Assembly (NCBI GenBank): GCA_027623315.1
Contig: JAQBYD010000027.1
Coordinates: 1-47,089, forward strand
Reading direction: 5' to 3'
DNA from: Verrucomicrobiota bacterium
GTDB lineage: Bacteria; Verrucomicrobiota; Kiritimatiellia; CAJWTS01
Length of the DNA stretch: 47,089 nucleotides
Of this stretch, positions 26,201-33,640 are shown one piece after another. Numbering within the stretch: the first letter of the stretch is position 1; each line of letters begins with the position of its first letter. Both the position numbers and the translations under genes were made by a program. The notes beneath the pieces are model-generated. The model worked only from the letters and a program-made list of their open reading frames with translations. It searched no databases and was not told where the DNA came from.

Positions 26201-27487
26201 CTAGCTGGTTTTCGCTATCGGCGAATCCGCTCCCGTGGTCGATACCATCAGCCCCAGAATGATGACCCGTGACGCGGCCATGATCGCAATCAGAGAGTGC
26301 AATAGAAGATAGTCGCGCGCGAGATAAAGAACCCCACAGGATAGAATCGATAGCGGCGCCAAGATCCACAGGAACCGGTATCGGTGCCGGGCAATCTCGA
26401 CACTCGCAAGGACTTGGATTACGGCATCGACTCCCATGACGAGCGCGTACGTGGGCACGTATCCGGCGTAGGGCTCGAAGTCCGCATTCCAGAGCCCCAT
26501 GAGCCACTCGCTCGAGAGACTGAATGCGACCACACACAGCGCGGTCACCGCTCCCCCGATTATGACCGCTTCGCGACGAAAACGCCGGAGATCTCCGCCG
26601 CCGGCATGTTCAGCCGCAGCAAGCGGAAACACGACGAAAACAATTGGGCTCACTAGCCAAACCGGAATTCGTCCCATGGTCATGACGGCACCGTACCCGC
26701 CGGAGTCAGAATACATAAAGTTCCTGACCAAGAGGGTATCAAAATGCATCAGAAGCGTCATAGACCCGACATAGGCGATCATGGGTATCAGGGCGCGCAC
26801 GATGACGCCCCGTTCATCTGGATAGGGCGCAGTCTTCCCTGCGTACATCTTCCGCATTACAACTAAAACAAGAACCGTGGTTAGCACCCCGGATCCAACA
26901 CGTACCGAGAGTGCCCCCGGCAATCCCCACCCCAGCGCTATGAAGAATATAAGCGTAAGCATCAGCATGAAAACGGGTGTACCGACAGATGGAATTGCCG
27001 TGATCCAGAACCGCCCACTCCCTTGTATCAACCCGCGAACCAATGGACTCCACCAGGCCAGCACTGCCATGGCAGCGAGGATCGCAACGTAGACACGCCC
27101 GTCTAAATGTAGGCGCTCGAGAATTGGACCCGCGGCAACTACCACGAGCCCGACGGAGATGATGCTGCCCACCAGTGCAATGAGGGTAAGATCGCGCACC
27201 AGAGCCCGACATGCTGCTTCTCGTTGAGTTGCAAGGAGACGGGAGATCGATTTCGCACCGAGCTGATACATCACGGTCACGGGTATCGCCAAAATCGTAA
27301 TCGCGGCATAGATTGGGTCAACCGCGCCGAAGTCCGACGGGGGGAGGTAACGCCCGAGCACGAACTTGTACAAGACGTTGCTTACGTCCCCAAAGCGCCA
27401 GATGATAAACAGAGCGAGCCCGTGGAAGCGCAACGGGCCAAGCGATCCCCGCAGTTTCCAAGCGATAGTGCGAAGGGCACGAATCAA
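26201..27487 (-). CDS. Lipid-linked oligosaccharide flippase (MATE/MVF, Wzx-like), copy 1
   Basis: The 428-residue protein has 12 or so hydrophobic helices with the MOP-superfamily layout: an N-terminal R-F-G-D-V-S-N-V-L-Y-K-F-V-L-G-R-Y-L segment, a paired repeat organisation and charged short loops. It should export lipid-linked glycan or another amphipathic precursor. It begins 27 bases after the phosphonopyruvate decarboxylase stop in the same operon. The same ppd-flippase pair recurs at 36992-39433, with clear similarity throughout (V-Y-Q-L-G-x-K-S-x-S-R-L-L-A; A-W-W-S-P-L). Confidence 0.85.
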   Translation of the reverse strand: MIRALRTIAWKLRGSLGPLRFHGLALFIIWRFGDVSNVLYKFVLGRYLPPSDFGAVDPIYAAITILAIPVTVMYQLGAKSISRLLATQREAACRALVRDLTLIALVGSIISVGLVVVAAGPILERLHLDGRVYVAILAAMAVLAWWSPLVRGLIQGSGRFWITAIPSVGTPVFMLMLTLIFFIALGWGLPGALSVRVGSGVLTTVLVLVVMRKMYAGKTAPYPDERGVIVRALIPMIAYVGSMTLLMHFDTLLVRNFMYSDSGGYGAVMTMGRIPVWLVSPIVFVVFPLAAAEHAGGGDLRRFRREAVIIGGAVTALCVVAFSLSSEWLMGLWNADFEPYAGYVPTYALVMGVDAVIQVLASVEIARHRYRFLWILAPLSILSCGVLYLARDYLLLHSLIAIMAASRVIILGLMVSTTGADSPIAKTS

Positions 27488-27514
27488 AGGTGCACCGGCC
27501 GGACGAGGTAGATG

Positions 27515-28648
27515 TCAGTCATCCAGAAACTCCATGAAGTCCTGCTTATTTTCAAGCGGCGTCCTGGTCGGACGCCCCAGGTCCTCCCGAGCGCCGATGC
27601 CAATTTTGATCTCCAACAGGCTGGGGCCGGGCTCGCGCATCAACGCGGTGACGGCGGCACCGATCTCCTCTTTCGACGCGATACAGCGAGTACGTCGATA
27701 GCCGCAAGCCCGCGCAATTCCGGGAATGTCGATTTCGTTACCAACCGTCGGCTGTCCGCCAACAGACTCATGCGCACCATTGTTCAGCACGATGTGCTTG
27801 AGGTTCTCCAAAGCGCGTGACCCCATAATTGCCAGCGCCCCCATGTGCATGATCACGGCGCCGTCACCATCGATACACACGACGCGGCGATCGGCATTGC
27901 CCAAGGCGATCCCCATGGCAACCTGGGAACAGTGCCCCATCGAGCCTACGGTCAGAAAGTCCGCACCATGTCCCTGGCCTGTTCTTTCGCGGATTTCAAA
28001 GAGTTCCCTGGAAGCCTTGCCGGTGGTGGAGACGACGACATCACGCGAACCCAGGGCGCCGACGATCGCCTCGAGCGCCTCTTCGCGAAGGGCGAGTTCC
28101 GGGCATGGCCCGGGCGACGAAAGCGCGTAATCGCTGAACGTTGCCTTTCGTACAAGCAGCGCCACGGGACCACTGGTGTCGCGCATGCGTGATACGGCCT
28201 CGTCCATCACGGATACGACCGCCTCGTCTTGCGGCGGAAGGATCCACCATGGAATTTCAAGGGCGTCCAGAGTCGCGGGCGTAATTCTGCCCTGCTTGAC
28301 ATGCTGCGGTTCGTCTTTGACACCCGGTTCGCCACGCCAACCGATCAGGAGCAGGACCGGCACGCTATAGACCTCCGGGTCGACAAGAGACGTCAGCGGG
28401 TTAATCGCATTGCCCAGGCCTGAATTCTGCATGTAGACCACGCCGGCATTCCCCGTAGCGAGATGATAGCCGCATGCCAGGGCGACTGCGGCACCTTCGT
28501 TCGCGGCGATGACGTGTCGATCCGGGGCGGCGTGATCGGTGACATACGCACAGAAGGATTTGAGGAGAGAGTCCGGCACCCCCGCGTAGAAGTCCAATCT
28601 GCGATCAGCAAGCAGTTGATAGAAATGTTCGCACGCTAGAGCCATCAT
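27515..28648 (-). CDS. ppd: Phosphonopyruvate decarboxylase, copy 1
   Basis: Ppd is a thiamine-diphosphate enzyme that decarboxylates phosphonopyruvate to phosphonoacetaldehyde, the step that makes phosphonate synthesis irreversible. The 377-residue protein has the family opening F-Y-A-G-V-P-D-S-L-L-K, the catalytic N-E-G (Glu about 50), Y-M-Q-N-S-G-L-G-N, W-R-G-E-P-G and the ThDP/Mg motif G-D-G-A-V-I-M-H-M-G about 240, ending K-Q-D-F-M-E-F-L. Its start overlaps the upstream phosphoesterase by four bases (ATGA). It is a paralogue of the copy at 38297. Confidence 0.93.
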   Translation of the reverse strand: MMALACEHFYQLLADRRLDFYAGVPDSLLKSFCAYVTDHAAPDRHVIAANEGAAVALACGYHLATGNAGVVYMQNSGLGNAINPLTSLVDPEVYSVPVLLLIGWRGEPGVKDEPQHVKQGRITPATLDALEIPWWILPPQDEAVVSVMDEAVSRMRDTSGPVALLVRKATFSDYALSSPGPCPELALREEALEAIVGALGSRDVVVSTTGKASRELFEIRERTGQGHGADFLTVGSMGHCSQVAMGIALGNADRRVVCIDGDGAVIMHMGALAIMGSRALENLKHIVLNNGAHESVGGQPTVGNEIDIPGIARACGYRRTRCIASKEEIGAAVTALMREPGPSLLEIKIGIGAREDLGRPTRTPLENKQDFMEFLDD

Positions 28649-29790
28649 GGACCTCCCTCAGTTTGCCCGGAGCGCCGCATGCGGCGCCAGACCACCATCG
28701 CCAGTCCCGCGCAGCCGCAGCCCACCCAGAAGTAGGCATGTCTGAGGGCTCGGTAGACCTCTCGCATGGGCTTCAGTATGGTATCCGGTAGCGCAGCATA
28801 ACACCGTTTCCAATACTCGCGAGGACGCGTCCGCCAGTATTCGAGATCGTACGACTCGATGGATCCGACCTCCTGCCCCGTTAAGGACACGGGAACTATG
28901 CGAATGGACGCCTGTACGGTATTCACGACGACCTGCAGGACCGCGTCCCGCGCCGTATCGCCGATTCCCGAAATTACGTAGGTAGCGCCGGTCTCCGGAT
29001 CCTGGTCATAAAGCAGATGAAGCGGCCAGCGGCATCCGGAATCGCCGGAGAACCAGACCACGCTCTTAGATTGAGCCACTCGGCGCAGCAACGGGGCAAC
29101 GACATCTTGAAAATTGTTCGGCCGTGAATAAGACGCGGGATTATTGAAATACCTGGACACGTCGTCGTACCGCTGGGATCCGACGGCCCAGACCTGGCGA
29201 TGACTGAAAACGAAGAGACCGCGCAGCCTCGGATCCGTCGCCGCGGACTCTGCGCAACGTCGAAAGAATCGCAGCTGGCTTCCACGTATCGAACCATCGC
29301 TCAACTCCGTATCCAGGATCACGAACAGGTATCCGCCGTAGCGGAAGTCAAAAAAAGTGGGGCCGAACGTATCTTCGTACAAAGCGCGGCTTCCCATAAT
29401 ATCGTGGTTCCCGACCGCATTGAATACCGGAAGAGCGACGCGGTCAGCAAACTGGGTCACGAACGCCCGGGCGTGGGAGGGCACGGCACGATAGTAATTG
29501 TCACCGAGTAGAACAATGAGATCGGCCCCGGTGGTGTTAAACCGATCTATCGCGGCGGTCACGGTGGAGGCCGGCGCACCGCTACGACGGGTTGGTGGCC
29601 CCCCGCGAAGATGTCCGGCAACCAGGAAGCTGAACGTTTCACCTCCAGGGCCCGGGCTGCCGGACGCCGTGGCCGATATTCTGTTTCTTCCGTTCCCCAC
29701 GCACGACTCGGCCGGTGTCGGCCTGCGCCTGGTGATTGCCAAGGCGATCATCGACGCGCATGGCGGAATCGTCGCCTGCGAGAACAACAA
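28645..29790 (-). CDS. Membrane-anchored calcineurin-like metallophosphoesterase, 5' end chimeric
   Basis: Recognisable protein starts at E-T-F-S-F-L-V-A-G-H (position 29640) and contains phosphoesterase boxes L-L-G-D-N-Y-Y, A-V-G-N-H-D-I and F-S-H-R-Q. The usual G-H-x-H box is replaced by S-G-D-S-G-C. A C-terminal hydrophobic helix (A-Y-F-W-V-G-C-G-C-A-G-L-A-M-V-V-W) would anchor it. The first 50 codons (TTG at 29790 or ATG at 29751) are the antisense of a histidine-kinase remnant, and no signal peptide is seen, so the native 5' end seems lost. It is first in an operon with ppd, flippase and yfhO. A role in phosphonate or lipid headgroup metabolism is possible only by context. Confidence 0.65.
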   Translation of the reverse strand: MLFSQATIPPCASMIALAITRRRPTPAESCVGNGRNRISATASGSPGPGGETFSFLVAGHLRGGPPTRRSGAPASTVTAAIDRFNTTGADLIVLLGDNYYRAVPSHARAFVTQFADRVALPVFNAVGNHDIMGSRALYEDTFGPTFFDFRYGGYLFVILDTELSDGSIRGSQLRFFRRCAESAATDPRLRGLFVFSHRQVWAVGSQRYDDVSRYFNNPASYSRPNNFQDVVAPLLRRVAQSKSVVWFSGDSGCRWPLHLLYDQDPETGATYVISGIGDTARDAVLQVVVNTVQASIRIVPVSLTGQEVGSIESYDLEYWRTRPREYWKRCYAALPDTILKPMREVYRALRHAYFWVGCGCAGLAMVVWRRMRRSGQTEGGP

Positions 29791-29821
29791 CGGCGGAACG
29801 CGCTACACGATTACGCTTTAG
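29642..29821 (+). pseudogene. C-terminal remnant of a sensor histidine kinase
   Basis: About 59 codons read as the end of a HATPase domain: a G-P-G-L-P G1-like box, L-F-L-P-F-P-T-H (F box), G-V-G-L-R-L-V-I-A-K-A-I-I-D-A-H-G-G (G2 region and last helix) and the final strand T-R-Y-T-I-T-L. The usual G-x-G-L-G-L is mutated to G-V-G-L-R-L and the N box, H box and rest of the kinase are absent. It abuts, on the opposite strand, the point where recognisable phosphoesterase begins. Confidence 0.75.
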
Positions 29822-29840
29822 CGAGCCGCAACCTCACCAA

Positions 29841-29921
29841 CTTTGTCGTGAGCTTTGTCGTGAGCTTTGTCGAACAAGTTCAATAAACTCGACAAAGCTC
29901 GCGACAAAGCTCACGACAAAG
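29841..29921. repeat. 33-bp stem-loop made of CTTTGTCGTGAG units
   Basis: Arms 29841-29873 and 29889-29921 pair with one mismatch around a 15-base loop. Each arm is itself three tandem copies of a (GAG)CTTTGTCG(TGAG) word. It lies just after the kinase remnant and upstream of the second epimerase. It is larger than an ordinary terminator and has no U-tract. Confidence 0.85.
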
Positions 29922-30065
29922 AAAATGCGGTGGGGCGTCTGACTCAGTCCTTATCCGACCCCGGAGGGCTTGTCGGCGGAATCGGGATCGCAGATGCCCC
30001 CCACCCCACCCCTACCGGCATCTTTGGGGTTGCCTTCGATCTTACCGGCTGTATCCTCACCGTCC

Positions 30066-30629
30066 ATGCATGTCACCGCGACGCCGTTTGAGGGGCTTTA
30101 CATCATCGAGCCGAAAGTCTTTTCGGATTCGCGCGGAACCTTCTTCGAATCGTACAAAGAATCGGTGTTGCGGGATCACGGCCTGAGTGCGAATTTTGTT
30201 CAGGACAGCCAGTCCATCTCGCACCGCGGCGTCCTGCGAGGCATGCACTGGCAGGCCCCGCCCCACGCGCAGACCAAACTCGTGCGCGTCGTGACGGGAA
30301 GACTGCTGGACGTCGTGATCGATCTTCGCCGTGAATCCAGAACATTCAAGCAGTGGTTCTCCATCGAGCTCACGGCCGCAAACGCAAAGCTCCTGTGGAT
30401 CCCCCGCGGCTTCGCGCACGGCTTCCTTGCGCTCGAAGACAACACCACCTTCCTCTACAAGGTCGACTCCGAATTCGCACCCGATTCCGAGCGCGGCATC
30501 GCATGGAACGATCCCGAAATCGGGGTCGACTGGGATCTCGCGGCATCCGGCATCGAGCGCCCTTCCCTATCGCCTCGTGACGAGAAGCTGCCGCGACTCC
30601 AGGAACTGCCCGTGGGCTGCTTGTTCTAG
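30066..30629 (+). CDS. rfbC: dTDP-4-dehydrorhamnose 3,5-epimerase family protein (RmlC-like), copy 2
   Basis: The 187-residue cupin from MHVTATPFEG has the full RmlC pattern: F-E-G-L-Y-I-I-E-P-K-V-F-S-D-S-R-G-T-F-F-E-S, F-V-Q-D-S-Q-S-I-S, V-L-R-G-M-H-W-Q with catalytic His, V-I-D-L-R-R-E-S and L-W-I-P-R-G-F-A-H-G-F. It is the same length as copy 1 (15609-16172) and similar in every motif. It stands alone, flanked on both sides by stem-loop repeats (29841-29921; 30747-30815) and a decayed palindrome (30643-30683), a setting that suggests gain by recombination. Confidence 0.9.
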   Translation: MHVTATPFEGLYIIEPKVFSDSRGTFFESYKESVLRDHGLSANFVQDSQSISHRGVLRGMHWQAPPHAQTKLVRVVTGRLLDVVIDLRRESRTFKQWFSIELTAANAKLLWIPRGFAHGFLALEDNTTFLYKVDSEFAPDSERGIAWNDPEIGVDWDLAASGIERPSLSPRDEKLPRLQELPVGCLF

Positions 30630-30642
30630 CCCCAGATTAAGC

Positions 30643-30683
30643 GAACAACTCGTCCTCCGAAGCAAGCGCGGCGCGAAGGCGGA
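30643..30683. repeat. Decayed copy of the palindrome found inside the yfhO-like gene
   Basis: This stretch matches the reverse-strand sequence of the element at 32322-32386 over about 41 bases with three mismatches, covering left arm, loop and start of the right arm. The rest of the right arm has diverged. Confidence 0.7.
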
Positions 30684-30746
30684 TCGAACTTCGCACGGCC
30701 GGCGACGTGCCTCCGCCAGATTATTCGGTGTGGAAACTTGAGAGAC

Positions 30747-30815
30747 AAGGTAGGGCGAGGTGTCCCACCGAGTCGGGATCGCGCTGCGGCTCGCTGGGAC
30801 AGCTCGCCCTACCTT
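30747..30815. repeat. 21-bp stem-loop (AAGGTAGGGCGAG type)
   Basis: Arms 30747-30767 and 30795-30815 are inverted repeats with one mismatch; inner CCGAG/CTCGC bases extend the stem. It lies between the convergent ends of rfbC copy 2 and yfhO copy 2, so it might also terminate both transcripts, but no T-run follows. Confidence 0.8.
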
Positions 30816-30841
30816 CGCAAACGACCGCCAAACGGGAAGTT

Positions 30842-33514
30842 TCAGCCTGTTCCAGACCCACCATCAGGGCGGCGTCGCGACAGCCCGACGATCACGACAC
30901 CCGCCGTCCAGAGCAACACCACGACCAGCACCATCACCGCCGCCAGGAAGTGTCTGCGGTACGGCTGGTACTTGAGCACGACGGTGTGGTCTCCCGCAGA
31001 GAGCTTGATCCCGCGCATCAGGTAGTTCGCCTTCAGAATGTCCACGGCGCTACCGTCTACCATTGCCGTCCAGCCCGAATGGAAGTAGTCGTTGATCAGC
31101 AACACACCCTCCTCCTTCAGCTCTGCGGCCACGTCGATACGGTTACGGGTGTGCCGGATGGATCGCACTGCGGTCGGCGGTGTGACGCTCTGGTGGTGGT
31201 CGCCCTCCCCCGTAAGGATCAGCCGTTGGGCCGGATTCCACCCGGAAGAGGCGAGTCTTTTCAGAATCTCGGTCTCGTCCGGCATCGAGACCCAATCATG
31301 AACAACGACGGCGCGCGGCATTTCCGCGGGAAAGCGAAACAGACCGATTTGGCCCTGCGCGCCCGGTGCTACGGCGAGTATCCGTCCTTTCCGATCCATG
31401 TCGTATGTCGTGTCAAGCGTCACCATCCCATTCTTCAGCAGTTGCTCGAACGGAGCCAACGGTCCGATGATAAAGCGGACATTGGCGAGCTGCCACAAGC
31501 GCGGCATCACCGGCTGCAGGGCTCCGAAGTAAGCCGTGTAGTCATCCGGCATAACACGCGCCTGCGGGGGCTCCAGCGCGTCGATCAAATGAGCCCTAAA
31601 CATAAACTCCCGCCACTGCGAGAACGGTGACTGCGAGAAAGGACAGCTCACGCGGTAAGGGGTCGATTCCTGTTTCAGCCGCTCGATCATGGGATTGCTA
31701 TCCAGGAATGCGCTCAGGTCCACCGTTCGCACGTACCTGCGGTCCACCAATCCCCTATCCACGGCCAGTGAAATGAGGAGAATGATCGGCAGCCATCGCG
31801 TCACGAACCCGGACTGAGGCGAGCGCGGAATAATCCAATAGGCAAACCCCGCGACGCCGAACCACACGGCGCCCTGCAGCAGCGCAAGCAGCATGTTGCG
31901 CTGCAACAACGCAGCCTGCGATTCCAGCCCCAGCTCCGTCCAGTACACAGCCAGTCTCGCGCGCGCCGCTCCAGCAAGCAGCATGCCCAGGATCATCAGT
32001 CCCGCCATGATGCCCGAACTCAACGCCATGCCGTGGTACAATGGAAAGGTCTGTTTCACGCGCTTCTTAGCCGGCGCCGGCTTGCGGCAGGCATAGTCAA
32101 GCGCTGCCGTCAGCCCGATCGCCATTAGAATCCCCAATGCAATCTCAGCCACATGCAGAAACTTGACCGGCGCGCGCATGCTGGATGCATACGGCAGCAT
32201 GTAGAACAGGCGGTAGAACGGCGTGTACCGCCCCAGCGCGAGAACGAAGGAGACCAGCAGCACGCCCCACCAGAAGTAGGCATCGAGGCGGAGGCCGCGC
32301 AGATGCGCTTCGCTTCCGGATGAAAATCGAACAACTTGTCCGCCTTCGCGCTGCGCTTGCTTCGGCGGACAAGTTGTTCGATTTTCAATATTGGATGTCC
32401 GATGTTCAGCCCCGTCGGAAACTTCATCACGCTCGAGAGATGCCGTCCCACCATCCTCGTCCCCCGCACTCATCCCTCGCCGGTTACGTCGCCGCCGCTC
32501 CAACGTGCCCGCGATCGCCCAGACCAGCGCAAATACACTCAGCGAGAGCGGCAGCGCGCCCAGGTACTCCGTGTTCTGCCGCAGGCTCATCAAGCCCTGC
32601 CGATGCTCGCGCCAGCCCACGGTCCGCCCCACACGGCCCCAGTAAGGCCCCGCCGGGTCGCCACTTCCGACGCCAAAAAAACACGGCGCAACAAATTCAA
32701 GCATCTCCTCAGGTGGCAGACTCCAGTTCGTCGCAAAAATCCACTTCTCCTCTGCCGTCTTCCCCATCACGTCGGCACGTGCCTTTATCGTCTCGTTGAG
32801 CGTGCCGCTCAGCGCGGCCCAGCCCATGCCGAACGCGCAGGCCCCCGCAACAGCCACCCCAGCCGCATTGATTCCCAGGTAGCGCGCCACGCCTGTACGC
32901 GGCCAACACATAACCAGGCGATACAGGCCATAGATGGCGCCCAGGCCGGCAAAGATCAGCATGATATCCGCTTGCGCGCCCAACGCCCAGGCGGCAGCGA
33001 GCCCCGCCCAGGCAAAATGAAGCAGCGACTTCCTCTCAATGCCGCGATCCAGGCATGCCAGCATGAAGACCGCCATCGGCATCATGTTGAACTTGCCGAG
33101 ATGGCCGGCGGCGATCAGGGAGAATGTATGCGGCGTAAATCCAAGCGCAAGTGCGGCACAAGCGGCCGGAAAATCGCGCATGCCGCGTCCACGGACGAAG
33201 TAATAGGTTGCAGCGACCAGCAGAAAGACGCTGAACAGATACGAGAAGGTATGAAAGAACAAGGGCGGCAAAAACGTCTGCAGAAGAATCACGGGCGTCA
33301 ATGGGCTCGCGGGATACCCTCCGCCCAGCATCATGGAACTCCAAGACCCCGTCAATGATCCCGGCAGCTCTGCACTGCGCTCAATAATCGCATGTGGAAA
33401 ATTGTCAGGGCCCCAGAGAGACTCGCCGGAGGTAATCCAACTCAGGAATACAATCAGAGCCAGCACCAGCAAGATTGCAAGCGCGCCGCTTCGTTGAAGG
33501 ATGCGTCTATTCAT
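30842..33514 (-). CDS. YfhO-like giant membrane protein (GT-C type), copy 2, with palindrome insertion
   Basis: The 890-residue paralogue of the gene at 23623 shares the W-G-P-D-N-F-P-H-A loop, G-H-L-G-K-F, Q-A-D-I-M-L, S-L-P-P-E-E and the C-terminal I-N-D-Y-F-H-S-G-W-T-A-M-V-D-G with Y-L-M-R-G-I. It is about 50 residues longer, almost all in one hydrophilic loop around residues 340-405. That loop holds a palindromic repeat (32322-32386) translated in frame as residues about 377-398 (from E-N-R-T-T-C-P-P-K to G-G-Q-V-V-R-F). The rest of the protein is intact. AGAGAG precedes the start. It follows pepM by 126 bases on the same strand, so it is probably cotranscribed with it. Confidence 0.85.
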   Translation of the reverse strand: MNRRILQRSGALAILLVLALIVFLSWITSGESLWGPDNFPHAIIERSAELPGSLTGSWSSMMLGGGYPASPLTPVILLQTFLPPLFFHTFSYLFSVFLLVAATYYFVRGRGMRDFPAACAALALGFTPHTFSLIAAGHLGKFNMMPMAVFMLACLDRGIERKSLLHFAWAGLAAAWALGAQADIMLIFAGLGAIYGLYRLVMCWPRTGVARYLGINAAGVAVAGACAFGMGWAALSGTLNETIKARADVMGKTAEEKWIFATNWSLPPEEMLEFVAPCFFGVGSGDPAGPYWGRVGRTVGWREHRQGLMSLRQNTEYLGALPLSLSVFALVWAIAGTLERRRRNRRGMSAGDEDGGTASLERDEVSDGAEHRTSNIENRTTCPPKQAQREGGQVVRFSSGSEAHLRGLRLDAYFWWGVLLVSFVLALGRYTPFYRLFYMLPYASSMRAPVKFLHVAEIALGILMAIGLTAALDYACRKPAPAKKRVKQTFPLYHGMALSSGIMAGLMILGMLLAGAARARLAVYWTELGLESQAALLQRNMLLALLQGAVWFGVAGFAYWIIPRSPQSGFVTRWLPIILLISLAVDRGLVDRRYVRTVDLSAFLDSNPMIERLKQESTPYRVSCPFSQSPFSQWREFMFRAHLIDALEPPQARVMPDDYTAYFGALQPVMPRLWQLANVRFIIGPLAPFEQLLKNGMVTLDTTYDMDRKGRILAVAPGAQGQIGLFRFPAEMPRAVVVHDWVSMPDETEILKRLASSGWNPAQRLILTGEGDHHQSVTPPTAVRSIRHTRNRIDVAAELKEEGVLLINDYFHSGWTAMVDGSAVDILKANYLMRGIKLSAGDHTVVLKYQPYRRHFLAAVMVLVVVLLWTAGVVIVGLSRRRPDGGSGTG
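32322..32386. repeat. Perfect 23-bp palindrome with 19-base loop, inside a coding sequence
   Basis: Arms 32322-32344 and 32364-32386 are exact inverted repeats (GAAAATCGAACAACTTGTCC plus GCC) around TTCGCGCTGCGCTTGCTTC. The reading frame of the YfhO-like gene passes through without a stop. A degraded relative lies at 30643-30683. Confidence 0.9.
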
Positions 33515-33640
33515 TGGGACATTCTCTCTTTCTGAAAATTGAGAGATGGCGGGCCGACATTAAAGCCCCGTCGTATGGCCTTCGGAAATGAAGCGATAAC
33601 TCAAAACGCACATGCGCGGAAGGAAAAGGGCATTTGGTCA

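Noticed and set aside
29841..29921. Rho-independent terminator
   Set aside because: Stem is 33 bp of tandem units with a 15-base loop and no T-tract; it also lies after a pseudogene, so a repeat element fits better.
32336..33358. 340-codon plus-strand frame within the YfhO-like region
   Set aside because: Antisense of conserved YfhO motifs; Arg/Gln/His-rich composition without a recognisable domain.
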